A stretch of DNA of 64,000 bases from Microbacterium oxydans (GTDB lineage: Bacteria; Actinomycetota; Actinomycetes; Actinomycetales; Microbacteriaceae). Every line of letters starts with the position of its first letter. Within the stretch, counting starts at the first letter, position 1. This document shows positions 14,930-25,809 of this stretch, piece by piece. The notes beneath the pieces were generated by a model. The model searched no databases. It was not told the origin of the DNA and saw only the letters and a list, made by a program, of their open reading frames with translations. Location of the stretch: assembly GCF_006540085.1 (NCBI RefSeq), contig NZ_BJOG01000005.1, positions 282,981 to 346,980 on the forward strand, in the 5' to 3' direction. The translations under genes were made by a program, and so were the position numbers.

Positions 14930-17272
14930 TCACGGCGACAGCTCGGCCACGTGCACTCTTCGTGGCAGCTCAGCCCCGATCACGGACCACGCTCGACCCG
15001 CATGCGGACGGGCGTACGGGGGCAACTCGCGGGCGCCGATCAACTGGCGGAGATCAGCCGGACGCTCGCAGCGGATGAGGACCTCGCCCAGGGATCGCAC
15101 CCGTTGCCATAGTGTCCAGTTCCGCTGCCAAGCCTCCGCATCGCCCACCACGACGCACGGCCGATCCGTCTCCGCCGGCTCCGCCCCCGGTTCCCTCACC
15201 TCGCAGTCCGGATGCGCGCGACGCAGACGGGCGATGACCTCCTGGGCCCCGGCGGTGACGATCGCTGTGAGCGCGGACGTCGGCCGCCACACCGCTGCCG
15301 TCTGGTCCGCGGGCCGATGGGACTCCGTTTCGTCGGCCCACGCCAGCTGAACCTCCTGATCGCCGATCCTCGCGCGCCCCGGAGCACGATCACGAAGGAA
15401 TCCGGACGGCTCGCCTCCTGCCGCCAGATGCTCCAGCTTCGTCGACATACGCAGCAGCGCGCGACGCGGCAGGAGATCGAGCATACGTCCCCAGGCGCCG
15501 CTCGCCCTGGCCGCGGTCACCACGAAGGTCGTGCCGTGGGCCGTGCGAAGCACCTGCTCCCAGCGCTGGACGAGCTGATGGCCGTACTCCGGCGGCAGGC
15601 TCCCCACCAGCACATCGACATCGTCGCAGAGAACCACGGTCGGAGGTCGCCGGCTGCCGTCCGCCCATGCGGAGAGCAGATCCCACGCCTCCTCGGCATC
15701 GCCGGACATCCATGAGGTGTCATCGCACTGGGCTGCCACAGTCCTCAGCAGTGTGGTTCGGCCGGAACCGGGCCCGCCCAGAACCGCGATCCCCCGTTCG
15801 CGCCCGCATTGCAGGAGAACCGGAGGTTGCGCCTGCCGGTCGGGGTCGTCAGCGCGTCCGATGACCACGGTGTCGGACCCCACGCCGGCCTCGCCGAGGA
15901 GCTCACCGAGTGGGAGAAGCGAGGGCAACGACGGCAGCCAGGGACTGGACGGCTGACCTCCTGCCGCCCATCGCTTCGCCACCTCTCGGAGGTCGGATGC
16001 CTCCGTCAGGGCGACCCGCAGAGCGAGGGCCTCCTGGTCCGTCGGTCTCCGCACCAGAGCGAGCCCCCGTGATCCCGGGTCCCCGGGGAGCGCTGCTGCC
16101 GCCTCGCTGCCGAGCATCAGCCGGCTGTCGGCAGCGTCGCTCACGCGGAGGCTGATGCGAAGGGGGCAGTTCGCCGCCAGGGCATCTCTGACCACACCGG
16201 AAGCTCGCTGCGTGCCGAGGATCAGATGCATGCCGAGCGCACGGCCACGGGCGGCGATATCGGTGAAGACCGCGCCCAGGTCGGCGTGCTCCGCGAGCAG
16301 CGCTGCGAACTCGTCGACGACGATCACCAGCCTCGGTATCGAGACCTCCCGCACATCGCGAGCCCCCGCCGCCGCGAGCAGTGCCTCCCGTCGGCGGAGC
16401 TCCGCCGTGAGGCTGGAGACGCCACGTCGTGCCCCCGCGTCATCGAGATCCGTGATGACGGCGACGACATGCCGAAGTGCACGCAGCGGCTCGAACGCGG
16501 TGCCGCCCTTGAAGTCCGCGAGGACGAAGGTCACCCGGTCCGGCCCGTGTACCGAGGCCATCGCGGCGACCCAGCTCACGAGCAGTTCACTCTTCCCCGT
16601 CCCCGTCATGCCGGTCACGAGCGCGTGAGGACCGTCGTCGACGATGTCGACCACGATGCTCCCCCGCTCGCCCCGGCCGATCGCCGCCGCCAGCCCTTCC
16701 ACCTCGTGCGGTTGTTCGAGTTCGCGAAGCGCCACCGAATCGGGAGGCGCGCCTGCCTCGTCACCCCGGTGCGCGATCTCGCTGGACAGCACTTCGGCCT
16801 GCCTCGAAGAGAGGAACTCGACGGCGACGGCTGTCATCCCGCTCGCCGTACGCAGCGTTGCGAGCCCCGGCTCCACGATGTCGATCACCGCCGTGACACC
16901 CTCCGGCACCTCCTCACCGGGAGCGGCTGTGCAGATCAGCGCGTCCGCGTCCGGTCTCTCCCCGGCGCAGGGCCCGACCCCCAGCCGGAACGCCCTGCGA
17001 CGAGTCCGTCGTGCATGGGGCAGGCCGCCGAGTCCCCAGCCGACGAGATCGACCTCGAGGAGGTCGACGCCACCTGTCGGAACGAGCGAGAACTGCGCGG
17101 ACCCGAAGCGTAGACACAGCTGCAGGATCAGAGCTCGCGCGGCGGCGGCCGTCAGCGGACCCGCTCCTCTGAGACAGATCCCTCCCCCCAGCGGCACGAC
17201 GACGGGCGCGGCGTCGATGACACGGCATCGTTCGCGGAAGGCTCGTCCGCGCTCATCTTCGCCCCGGTGCAA
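14930..17272 (-). CDS. FtsK/SpoIIIE (EccC-like) ATPase, main part downstream of a frameshift
   Basis: 780 codons in this frame. Two ATPase modules are visible: the first with Walker A GMTGTGKSE (221-229), ADFKGGTAF and Walker B LVIVVDEFAALL, the second with P-loop GGPGSGRTT and VVLCDDVDVL. Tandem FtsK-type modules in one chain are typical of EccC, the type VII secretion motor, and of related FtsK/SpoIIIE proteins. The N-terminal membrane part lies in a different frame just upstream (17152-17688); see that entry. The only start available here is TTG at 17272, with a weak AGG upstream. No WXG100 genes are adjacent. Confidence 0.75.
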   Translation of the reverse strand: MHRGEDERGRAFRERCRVIDAAPVVVPLGGGICLRGAGPLTAAAARALILQLCLRFGSAQFSLVPTGGVDLLEVDLVGWGLGGLPHARRTRRRAFRLGVGPCAGERPDADALICTAAPGEEVPEGVTAVIDIVEPGLATLRTASGMTAVAVEFLSSRQAEVLSSEIAHRGDEAGAPPDSVALRELEQPHEVEGLAAAIGRGERGSIVVDIVDDGPHALVTGMTGTGKSELLVSWVAAMASVHGPDRVTFVLADFKGGTAFEPLRALRHVVAVITDLDDAGARRGVSSLTAELRRREALLAAAGARDVREVSIPRLVIVVDEFAALLAEHADLGAVFTDIAARGRALGMHLILGTQRASGVVRDALAANCPLRISLRVSDAADSRLMLGSEAAAALPGDPGSRGLALVRRPTDQEALALRVALTEASDLREVAKRWAAGGQPSSPWLPSLPSLLPLGELLGEAGVGSDTVVIGRADDPDRQAQPPVLLQCGRERGIAVLGGPGSGRTTLLRTVAAQCDDTSWMSGDAEEAWDLLSAWADGSRRPPTVVLCDDVDVLVGSLPPEYGHQLVQRWEQVLRTAHGTTFVVTAARASGAWGRMLDLLPRRALLRMSTKLEHLAAGGEPSGFLRDRAPGRARIGDQEVQLAWADETESHRPADQTAAVWRPTSALTAIVTAGAQEVIARLRRAHPDCEVREPGAEPAETDRPCVVVGDAEAWQRNWTLWQRVRSLGEVLIRCERPADLRQLIGARELPPYARPHAGRAWSVIGAELPRRVHVAELSP

Positions 17273-17688
17273 CGGACCTCGCTCGTTGTCGGGCCCGAGC
17301 CGACGACGACCCAGGTCTCCTCATCGACGGGTTGCGTTCCTCGAAGCGGGGATCGCACGATGCAGGTCGCGGTGTCAGGGCGGCGCTGCCACAGCGCCCT
17401 GCGCTCCTCGCTGTGACGGCGGACCAGCTCGGCCTCCGCCGTGCCCCACCCCTCCTCGATCTTCTGCTCTCCGCGTCGCCGCTCCCGACGCCGGAGGCGA
17501 GCCGCGTCCACCAGCGATGCCCCGATCATCAGGGGCCCCAGTGCCGCGAAGCACAGAGCCAGGAGCGAGCCCGAGATCGACCACAGCACCACGCCGGCGG
17601 CGATCGGCACGATAGCGGCCAGGAACGGCACAGGAGCGCGGTGATGTGGTGCCTGCGCGGACGGCAAGGCGATCGGGAGGGAATCCAT
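17152..17688 (-). CDS. N-terminal membrane part of the FtsK/EccC-like protein (frameshifted)
   Basis: 178 codons. Residues about 20-60 hold two membrane segments (PFLAAIVPIAAGVVLWSI and LLALCFAALGPLMIGASLV), then a basic helix (RLRRRERRRGEQK) and a small domain ending in WVVVGSGPTTSEVRCTG; this is the usual N-terminal layout of EccC/FtsK-like proteins. After about residue 140 the frame becomes unnatural, while the neighbouring frame (DERGRAFRERCRVIDAAP) continues the domain into the ATPase part. Adding one G to the GGGG run at 17262-17265 would join the two frames. It could be a sequencing error, a real inactivating mutation, or less likely two separate proteins. Confidence 0.65.
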   Translation of the reverse strand: MDSLPIALPSAQAPHHRAPVPFLAAIVPIAAGVVLWSISGSLLALCFAALGPLMIGASLVDAARLRRRERRRGEQKIEEGWGTAEAELVRRHSEERRALWQRRPDTATCIVRSPLRGTQPVDEETWVVVGSGPTTSEVRCTGAKMSADEPSANDAVSSTPRPSSCRWGEGSVSEERVR

Positions 17689-17746
17689 GCCCTCGAGTCG
17701 ATCGCATCGCAGGCCGTGGGCGAGCAGTCTCCACAGCCTCAGGACA

Positions 17747-18544
17747 CTATTGAGCGGTGTCCTCGATCGGGGAGGAGGAGTCGTCCTCAGACGTTACCTG
17801 GACGATGATGAGCGTCACGTTGTCGCGACCGCCGTTCTCCAGGGCCGCCGCGAGCATCGCATCGACGGCCGCCCCCGGGTCGTCGTGCTCGCGGAGGAAG
17901 TGCTGGATCCCGTAGTCGGTGAGCTCCTTGGTGAGCCCGTCGGAGCAGACGACGAACCGGTCACCGGGTCGCACGTCGATGGAGACGTAGTCCGGCGCCG
18001 TGAGTTCGCTCGCTCCCACCGCGCGGGTGATGACGTTGCTGTAGGGGTGCCCTTCGGCTTCCTCCGGGCTGAGCTTGCCTGCCGTGATCAGTTCCTGCAC
18101 GACCGAGTGATCCGTCGTGATCTGCACCAGCTTGTCATCCCGAAGGAGGTAGACGCGGGAATCGCCGATGTTCAAGGCGATCCACTGGGCCTCGTCGCCC
18201 TCGGTATCGAGGTAGACGCCCGTGAGCGTGGTGCCCGTGCCCTCGTCGGTGGTCTCGGGGTGGTCGGCGATGTCGCCGACAGCCAGCTCGAGTGCGCTCT
18301 CGATCGACGGGCGATCGACCTTCCCCGACGAGACGATGGCCTGGAGGCGCGACACCGTGCTCTGACTCGCGATCTCGCCACCGGCATGGCCGCCCATGCC
18401 GTCTGCGACGATGAACAGCGGATAGTCGGCCAAGAAGGCGTCCTGGTTCGTCTCGCGACGGCGCCCCTGATCGGTGATACCGGACCAGGAGAGCAGCAGC
18501 GTGCGCTGCGCAACCGTGATCCGTTGCGTCTTCGTCTCAGCCAC
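17747..18544 (-). CDS. PP2C-family serine/threonine protein phosphatase
   Basis: 265 aa from a GTG at 18544 that follows GGAGG by a good distance; a longer in-frame ATG start at 18595 has no such site. PP2C metal-binding motifs are clear: SGITDQGRRRETNQDAF, VADGMGGHAGGE, NIGDSRVYLL, TTDHSVVQ and VVCSDGLT, ending in GGRDNVTLIIV. The enzyme removes phosphate from Ser/Thr of proteins, normally opposing Hanks-type kinases; no kinase or FHA gene is next to it. It lies upstream of the FtsK-like gene on the same strand with a 58-base gap, so the two may be linked in expression. Confidence 0.95.
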   Translation of the reverse strand: MAETKTQRITVAQRTLLLSWSGITDQGRRRETNQDAFLADYPLFIVADGMGGHAGGEIASQSTVSRLQAIVSSGKVDRPSIESALELAVGDIADHPETTDEGTGTTLTGVYLDTEGDEAQWIALNIGDSRVYLLRDDKLVQITTDHSVVQELITAGKLSPEEAEGHPYSNVITRAVGASELTAPDYVSIDVRPGDRFVVCSDGLTKELTDYGIQHFLREHDDPGAAVDAMLAAALENGGRDNVTLIIVQVTSEDDSSSPIEDTAQ

Positions 18545-18782
18545 GTGCTGCCTCCGATGGGCCTGCGGCGGGTCGGACGGTCGCAGGATACTCACAACAC
18601 ATCGTAGTAGAAGTCACGTACACCGCGATCACGCTCGTGCGTCCGGAGCCGCCGACGAAGGCAGCGAGCCCGCGAGAACTGAGCCGAGAAGCAAGATGTG
18701 ACCGGGCGTGCCTGCGCGGTACGGGGACGAAAGCATATCGTCCACGTTAGCGGGCGCTGCGGGTGGAGAACCAGCCGGAACA
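18545..18782. other. Non-coding stretch upstream of the PP2C gene
   Basis: About 240 bases with no convincing gene. Two possible minus-strand -10 elements are visible: TATGCT near 18730 and TACGAT near 18605. A 35-codon minus-strand frame (18629-18736) lacks a ribosome site and is not called. No tRNA or riboswitch-like fold is apparent by eye. Confidence 0.4.
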
Positions 18783-18818
18783 GCACAGAGCCCCCGACAG
18801 GAGTCGAGGGCTCTGTGC
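18783..18818 (-). terminator. Hairpin terminator after the DUF5684 gene
   Basis: 11-bp perfect arms 18783-18793 and 18808-18818, about 25 bases past the stop of the minus-strand gene at 18844. No strong T-run. Confidence 0.65.
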
Positions 18819-18843
18819 CAGACGATGCCATCTCGTCAGATGA

Positions 18844-19710
18844 TCACGCCGGCGGCTGTGTGGGATCCGTGGGCGGAGTGGTGGGCGAAGCCGGCGGTGC
18901 GGCGGGCGGAGCCGTCGGGGGCGCAGGCGGCGCGGGCGGGGTGGACGGTGCCGCGGGCGGAGCCGACGGTGCCGCGGGCGGAGCCGACGGTGCCGCGGGC
19001 GGAGTGGCCGGAGGGACCGGTGCGCCGGTTGCCGGTGCAGCAGGCGGCGCGTAACCGGGCTGTGCAGGCGGCGCGTAACCGGGCTGTGCAGGCGGCGCGT
19101 AACCGGGCTGTGCCGGCGGGGCGTAGCCCTGCGGGCCGGGCTGAGCGTAGCCCTGGGGCGAACCGTAACCAGCGTTGGGAGCTGCAGCCGATGCCTGAGC
19201 GGGGATGCCGTCCCAGACCGTCCGGTCTCCGAGCAGGCCGTTCGCTGCCCAGGACGCGGGCTGGATGGCCGGGTTCCACCGCGACTTGTCGAAGGCGTTG
19301 ATACCGAGCCACACCGGCGGCAGGAAGAAGTAGAGCACGACCCAGACGGCGTCCTTCTGCAACTTCAGACCGACGCGCCATGCGGCGATCAGGTCGATGA
19401 CGCGACCGGCGATGCCGACGAGCGGGAGGATCAGGAACCAGCCGAGGAACGGGATGATCGCCCCGACGATGCCGGCGCCCATGAGGTACAGGACGAGCCA
19501 GGGGCTCAGATCACCGAGCTTGTAGAAGATCATGGTGCTGTAGACCGGCACCCAGGCGCGCCACTTGCCCTGCACGCCTGCCTTCTCGAAGATCGTCATG
19601 TAGAACCACGAGTAGAGCGCGTAGATGGCGAGTGGCAGGATCGTGTAGACCAGGATCAACGCGACGACCGCGCCGCCTGACAGGCCGTCATAGCCGTAGT
19701 AGTCGTTCAT
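18844..19710 (-). CDS. DUF5684-type membrane protein with proline-rich repeat tail
   Basis: 288 aa from the ATG at 19710, which follows GGAGGGAACC; an upstream in-frame ATG lacks such a site. The N-terminal half has four to five membrane segments, with WFYMTIFEKAGVQGKWRAWVPVYS and a second amphipathic repeat, matching the DUF5684 layout. The C-terminal half is a low-complexity tail with three exact YAPPAQPG octapeptides followed by PPAAPSA-type repeats ending in DPTQPPA. The function is unknown. Proline/tyrosine-rich tails of this sort occur in cell-envelope proteins of actinobacteria and may mediate clustering or binding; that is inference. Confidence 0.8.
   Translation of the reverse strand: MNDYYGYDGLSGGAVVALILVYTILPLAIYALYSWFYMTIFEKAGVQGKWRAWVPVYSTMIFYKLGDLSPWLVLYLMGAGIVGAIIPFLGWFLILPLVGIAGRVIDLIAAWRVGLKLQKDAVWVVLYFFLPPVWLGINAFDKSRWNPAIQPASWAANGLLGDRTVWDGIPAQASAAAPNAGYGSPQGYAQPGPQGYAPPAQPGYAPPAQPGYAPPAQPGYAPPAAPATGAPVPPATPPAAPSAPPAAPSAPPAAPSTPPAPPAPPTAPPAAPPASPTTPPTDPTQPPA
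18944..19006. repeat. 21-base tandem repeat, 3 copies
   Basis: Units start at 18944, 18965 and 18986 and encode the APSAPPA repeats of the proline-rich tail. Confidence 0.85.
19049..19120. repeat. 24-base tandem repeat, 3 near-identical copies
   Basis: Units start at 19049, 19073 and 19097 and encode the three YAPPAQPG octapeptides; a fourth diverged copy follows. Confidence 0.9.
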
Positions 19711-19851
19711 GGTTCCCTCCAGAAGTTCATGATGGGTCATCATGCGCTGAACACACTAGCGCTTCCCGGGGTTTCCGCGCATGTCCCTTACGCCGTCGGG
19801 CGCGTTCGGGGGAATCTCTCCCGCGGAACGCGATCGCCCACGGTGAGCCGG

Positions 19852-20598
19852 TCACTCCTCGACGACCAGCTCCCAGACACCGTCGTCCTCACCGTCCCGG
19901 AAGACCAGCCCCCGCCTGTCCGCCCACGCACGGAAGCCCCGAGCGGACGTGACGCGCGGTCGCTCCTCGGCGATCGCACGCACGAGCAAGCCCTTGGACT
20001 TCTTGTTGAAGTGATTGAGGGCTCTCCCCTGTTCCGTCACGACACGGACGTACGCAGAAGCGACCGAATCGGGCACGGGGCCCAACGCGGCATAGGCCTC
20101 GCTCCGCAAGTCGAGGATGAACGCGGGTGCGGCTTCCGCCACAGCAGCGGATGTCGCGGTGGCCCAGTGGCGTCGAAGGGCAGGAAGCCCGGGAACCGAC
20201 GTCCCCGCCGCGAGCCGGTACATGGGCACCTGATCCAGAGCACCGACAGGACCGAAGGGCGCACTGTGGATCAAGACATGCTCACCGAGCCATCTGCGGG
20301 AGGCTGATGACAAGGATCGGGGATCGAGAGCATCGAACAGCACCCCCGTATAGCGATCGATCGCCGGCATCGTGGGCGCTGAGCGCAGCATCCGATTGTG
20401 CGCGATGTCGCCGCTCTGACGCTCACTCAACTTGAGCACCCGACGGGCAGTCTCCTCATCGGAGGCGAGCTCGATCAGCGCATCGATGACGGCTGTGCGA
20501 TGCGCCGACAGAGACGGCAGCTCGAGCGACTCGAGATCGAGTGGCGAACCGTCGCCACCCTCGCGCTTGGTCTCGGACGGCGGGAGCAGGATCTTCAT
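19852..20598 (-). CDS. yaaA: YaaA family peroxide-stress protein (UPF0246)
   Basis: 248 aa. The N-terminus ILLPPSETK and the segment ALNHFNKKSKGLLVR are hallmarks of the YaaA/DUF328 family, which in E. coli limits free iron and oxidative damage to DNA and proteins during peroxide stress. There is no signal peptide. The ATG at 20598 has GAGG about 7 bases upstream. It is on the same strand as the ATP synthase operon but separated from atpC by a strong hairpin, so it probably has its own promoter. Confidence 0.9.
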   Translation of the reverse strand: MKILLPPSETKREGGDGSPLDLESLELPSLSAHRTAVIDALIELASDEETARRVLKLSERQSGDIAHNRMLRSAPTMPAIDRYTGVLFDALDPRSLSSASRRWLGEHVLIHSAPFGPVGALDQVPMYRLAAGTSVPGLPALRRHWATATSAAVAEAAPAFILDLRSEAYAALGPVPDSVASAYVRVVTEQGRALNHFNKKSKGLLVRAIAEERPRVTSARGFRAWADRRGLVFRDGEDDGVWELVVEE

Positions 20599-20617
20599 GA
20601 AACCTCGGTGGATACAG

Positions 20618-20661
20618 ACGCGTCCGCCTCGGGACCCTTGAGGGTGCCGAGGCGGACGCGT
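20618..20661 (-). terminator. Terminator of the ATP synthase operon
   Basis: 15-bp perfect arms 20618-20632 and 20647-20661, extended inside by 5 more pairs (20634-20638 with 20641-20645) around one mismatch. It lies 14 bases after the atpC stop, with no T-run. Confidence 0.85.
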
Positions 20662-20674
20662 GGAACAGATGCGG

Positions 20675-20935
20675 CTAGGCGATGAGAGCCGCGTTGCCGG
20701 CGACGATCGTCAGGGTCTCGCCCTCCATGGAGAGGAACCCGTCCTGAGCGTTGGCCAGCACCTTGGTGCCATCCGACTGGGTGATGCGAACCTGGCCCTC
20801 GGCGAGGATGGCCAGCACCGGCTCGTGGCCGGACATGAAGCCGATCTCACCCTCGACGGTCTTGGCGACCACGAGGCTCGCCTCTCCCGTCCAGACCTCC
20901 GCATCAGCGGAGACGAGGCTGACATGCAGCGCCAT
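20675..20935 (-). CDS. atpC: ATP synthase epsilon subunit
   Basis: 86 aa, short for the family because it keeps the N-terminal beta-sandwich (LHVSLVSADAEVWTGEASLVV, GEIGFMSGHEPVLAIL) and lacks most of the C-terminal helical hairpin, as is common in actinobacteria. It is part of the F1 central stalk. The ATG at 20935 follows the atpD stop by 2 bases, so it is translationally coupled. Last gene of the operon. Confidence 0.96.
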   Translation of the reverse strand: MALHVSLVSADAEVWTGEASLVVAKTVEGEIGFMSGHEPVLAILAEGQVRITQSDGTKVLANAQDGFLSMEGETLTIVAGNAALIA

Positions 20936-20937
20936 GG

Positions 20938-22413
<1,476 letters not shown>

Positions 22414-23310
22414 CTATTTGCTCGCGAGAGCGTCGGCCCCGCCGACGATCTCGGCGATCTGCTGCGTGATCTCCGCCTGACGCGCGTTGTTGCGCAGACG
22501 GGTGTAGTCGGTGATGAGCTTGTCGGCGTTGTCGCTGGCCGACTTCATCGCCTTCTGCGTCGCTGCCTGCTTGGCGGCGGACGACTGCAGGAGAGCGTTG
22601 AAGACGCGGCTCTGGATGTACACCGGCAGGATCGCGTCGAGAACAGTCTCGGCGTCCGGCTCGAACTCGTACAGCGGGTAAACGGTGTTACCGGCTTCCG
22701 ACTCATCGGCTTCCGTGATCTCCAGCGGGAGCAGACGCACGGACTCCGGCGACTGCGTCATCATGCTGACGAAACGGTTGTACACGAGGTGGATCTCATC
22801 GACGCCGCCGTCCTGTCCTCCACGGGAGAACGCTTCGAGCAGTGTCGCCGAGATCTCCTCGGCGGTGTGGAACGACGGGGTGTCGGTGTCGCCGGTCCAC
22901 TCCGCGGCCGCAGCGATCCGTCGGAACTGGAAGTATCCGACGGCCTTGCGGCCGATGAGGTAGAACACCGGCTCCTTGCCCTGCTCGCGCATGAGCTCTG
23001 CCACCTCGAGACCCTCACGGAGGATCTGCGAGTTGAAGGCTCCGGCGAGACCGCGGTCCGAGGAGAAGATCACGACCGCGGAGCGGGTGATGTTCTCGGA
23101 CTCGCGGGTCAGCGGGTGATCCACGTTCGAGTGCGTCGCGACGGCCGACACGGCCCTCGTCACGGCTCGCGCGAAGGGGGTGGACGCCTTGACGCGTGCC
23201 ATCGCCTTCTGGATGCGCGAAGCCGCGATGAGTTCCATCGCCTTCGTGATCTTCTTGGTCGTCTGAGCAGAAGAGATCTTCTGCTTGTAGACCCGGAGTT
23301 GAGCGCCCAT
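22414..23310 (-). CDS. atpG: ATP synthase gamma subunit
   Basis: 298 aa. Rotor subunit of F1: the N-terminal helix ([23 protein letters not shown]) and C-terminal helix ([23 protein letters not shown]) that form the coiled-coil shaft are conserved, and GLAGAFN lies in the central domain. It lies between atpA (19-base gap) and atpD. Confidence 0.98.
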   Translation of the reverse strand: MGAQLRVYKQKISSAQTTKKITKAMELIAASRIQKAMARVKASTPFARAVTRAVSAVATHSNVDHPLTRESENITRSAVVIFSSDRGLAGAFNSQILREGLEVAELMREQGKEPVFYLIGRKAVGYFQFRRIAAAAEWTGDTDTPSFHTAEEISATLLEAFSRGGQDGGVDEIHLVYNRFVSMMTQSPESVRLLPLEITEADESEAGNTVYPLYEFEPDAETVLDAILPVYIQSRVFNALLQSSAAKQAATQKAMKSASDNADKLITDYTRLRNNARQAEITQQIAEIVGGADALASK

Positions 23311-23329
23311 ATCTCAGTACCTCACGCGA

Positions 23330-24970
23330 TTACGCGCGACGACCCTTGACGATCTTCTCCTGGTTGACGTCCTCAGCCTCGGCTGCGGCGTGCTCCTCGT
23401 GACCGGGGGCGCCGATCGCGTGGCCCTTGCCACCCTGGAACTCCAGGACGAAGGCGTCCGTCTGCTTCTCGAGCTCTGCGACCGTGGCGTCATCGAGGAC
23501 GTTGGTCTCACGCAGCGTGTCGAGAACCTTGGTGTTGCGACGCAGGTAGTCGAGCAGTTCGCGCTCGAACCGGAGCACGTCCTCGACCTCGACCGTGTCG
23601 AGCTTGCCGTTCGTTCCGGCCCAGATCGAGACGACCTGCTCCTCGACGGGGTACGGCGAGTACTGCGGCTGCTTGAGCAGCTCGGTCAGACGCGCACCGC
23701 GGGACAGCTGACGACGCGAAGCCGCGTCGAGGTCGGATGCGAACATCGCGAAGGCCTCGAGGGAGCGGTACTGCGCGAGCTCCAGCTTCAACGTTCCGGA
23801 GACCTTCTTGATCGACTTCACCTGCGCGTCGCCACCGACTCGCGACACCGAGATACCCACGTCGACCGCCGGACGCTGGTTGGCGTTGAAGAGGTCGGAC
23901 TGCAGGAAGATCTGGCCGTCGGTGATCGAGATCACGTTGGTCGGGATGTACGCGGAGACGTCGTTCGCCTTGGTCTCGATGATCGGGAGTCCCGTCATGG
24001 AACCGGCACCCAGCTCGTCCGACAGCTTCGCGCAACGCTCCAGCAGACGGGAGTGCAGGTAGAAGACGTCACCCGGGTATGCCTCGCGGCCCGGCGGACG
24101 ACGCAGGAGGAGCGACACGGCACGGTAGGCCTCAGCCTGCTTCGACAGGTCGTCGAAGATGATGAGGACGTGCTTGCCGCCGTACATCCAGTGCTGGCCG
24201 ATGGCTGAACCGGTGTACGGAGCCAGGTACTTGAAGCCGGCAGGGTCGGACGCGGGAGCGGCCACGATCGTGGTGTACTCCAGAGCGCCGGCCTCTTCGA
24301 GCGCGCCCTTCACCGAGGCGATGGTCGAGCCCTTCTGGCCGATCGCGACGTAGATGCAACGGACCTGCTTGTTGACGTCGCCGGACTCCCAGTTGGCCTT
24401 CTGGTTGATGATCGTGTCGATCGCGATGGCGGTCTTGCCGGTCTGGCGGTCACCGATGATCAGCTGACGCTGACCACGGCCGACCGGGATCATCGCGTCG
24501 ATCGCCTTGATTCCGGTCTGCATCGGCTCGTGCACCGACTTGCGCTGCATGACGCCGGGCGCCTGGAGCTCGAGAGCGCGGACGCTCTCGGTCTCGATCG
24601 CGCCGAGTCCGTCGATCGGGTTGCCGAGCGGGTCGACCACGCGGCCGAGGTAACCGTCACCGACGGGGACCGAGAGGACCTCACCCGTGCGGGTTACCTC
24701 CTGGCCGGCCTCGATGCCGGTGAACTCGCCGAGGACGACGACACCGATCTCGTGCTCGTTCAGGCTCTGCGCGAGACCCTTGGTGCCGTCGGCGAAGACG
24801 ACGAGCTCGTTCGCCATGACGCCGGGCAGTCCCTCGACGTGAGCGATGCCGTCCGCAGCGTCGACGACGGTGCCGACCTCGGTCGCACCGGCCGCGGTGG
24901 GCTCGTATGCGGCGGCGAAGTCCTTCAGCGCGTCACGGATGACGTCGGGGCTGATCGATAGTTCTGCCAT
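23330..24970 (-). CDS. atpA: ATP synthase alpha subunit
   Basis: 546 aa. Non-catalytic nucleotide-binding F1 subunit with P-loop GDRQTGKTA near residue 172, VSRVGGDAQ and the alpha signature [16 protein letters not shown]-terminal tail of about 30 residues beyond the usual end ([20 protein letters not shown]) is acidic, a feature seen in actinobacterial alpha subunits. Confidence 0.99.
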   Translation of the reverse strand: MAELSISPDVIRDALKDFAAAYEPTAAGATEVGTVVDAADGIAHVEGLPGVMANELVVFADGTKGLAQSLNEHEIGVVVLGEFTGIEAGQEVTRTGEVLSVPVGDGYLGRVVDPLGNPIDGLGAIETESVRALELQAPGVMQRKSVHEPMQTGIKAIDAMIPVGRGQRQLIIGDRQTGKTAIAIDTIINQKANWESGDVNKQVRCIYVAIGQKGSTIASVKGALEEAGALEYTTIVAAPASDPAGFKYLAPYTGSAIGQHWMYGGKHVLIIFDDLSKQAEAYRAVSLLLRRPPGREAYPGDVFYLHSRLLERCAKLSDELGAGSMTGLPIIETKANDVSAYIPTNVISITDGQIFLQSDLFNANQRPAVDVGISVSRVGGDAQVKSIKKVSGTLKLELAQYRSLEAFAMFASDLDAASRRQLSRGARLTELLKQPQYSPYPVEEQVVSIWAGTNGKLDTVEVEDVLRFERELLDYLRRNTKVLDTLRETNVLDDATVAELEKQTDAFVLEFQGGKGHAIGAPGHEEHAAAEAEDVNQEKIVKGRRA

Positions 24971-25017
24971 TGTCTTCCCTTTGTATCTGGGTGCGCGGTT
25001 CCCCGCGCGAAGTCGTG

Positions 25018-25809
25018 TTAGCCCGCGAGCTTCTGGCGAAGGTCGGCGAGTCGTGCGGAGATGCTGCCGTCGATGACGTCATCGGCGATCTGCACACGCA
25101 GACCTCCGACCACGGCAGGGTCGATGACGACGTTGAGCGATACCTGACCGTCATAGCGACGCGAGAGCGACTCGCTCAGACGGTCACGCTGCGCATCGCT
25201 GAGGGCGGTGGCGGTGTACACGGTGGCGACGACGCGGCCGCGCTGGTTCGAGACGATGTTCATCGCCCTGTCCAGCAGACGACGAACGCGGCGCTCACGC
25301 GGCTGGCGTACCAGCGACGTGATGACCAGAGTCGCTGCGGTGCTGGTGGAGCCTTCGGCCAGGAGACGCTCGACGAGCGTGCTCTTGGCGTCTTCTCCCC
25401 CGACGCGGCTTCCCAGAGCGAGTTCCAGCTCAGGGTTGGCTGCGATCACCCGGGAGAACCCGAAGAGCTCGCCCTCGATGTCCGTGTCCGGCTCGGCGAC
25501 CGCTGCGGCGCGGATCGCGAGCTCCTCGATACCGTCGACGAGCTCATCCGCGTTGGACCAGCGTTCTGCGACCACGGTCGACAGAACGTCCTTGGCGCCT
25601 GCGGAGAACCCGCCGAACACCGCGGCGACGACATTCTGTCGTGCCGCGGCGGGAGCGGAAGGATCAGCAAGCGCGCCGCTCAGCTGGGACGAGTCGCTCA
25701 CGGCCCGGGCGGCGGCGAACAGCTCCCGCGCCGTGTCGAGAGTGATGTCCTTCGCTGCGGCAAGCGTCTTGATGGATGCCGCGAGTGCCTGAGTGGTCGC
25801 GCTGCCCAT
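25018..25809 (-). CDS. atpH: ATP synthase delta subunit
   Basis: 263 aa. Peripheral-stalk subunit (OSCP type). The C-terminal signature [19 protein letters not shown] and [22 protein letters not shown] identifies it. The N-terminal part is longer than in E. coli, as in related actinobacteria. Its ATG overlaps the atpF stop by one base, so the two are coupled. Confidence 0.97.
   Translation of the reverse strand: MGSATTQALAASIKTLAAAKDITLDTARELFAAARAVSDSSQLSGALADPSAPAAARQNVVAAVFGGFSAGAKDVLSTVVAERWSNADELVDGIEELAIRAAAVAEPDTDIEGELFGFSRVIAANPELELALGSRVGGEDAKSTLVERLLAEGSTSTAATLVITSLVRQPRERRVRRLLDRAMNIVSNQRGRVVATVYTATALSDAQRDRLSESLSRRYDGQVSLNVVIDPAVVGGLRVQIADDVIDGSISARLADLRQKLAG

Noticed and set aside
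18629..18736. 35-codon minus-strand frame upstream of the PP2C gene
   Set aside because: No ribosome site, no leaderless-type spacing and no recognisable features; most likely chance.
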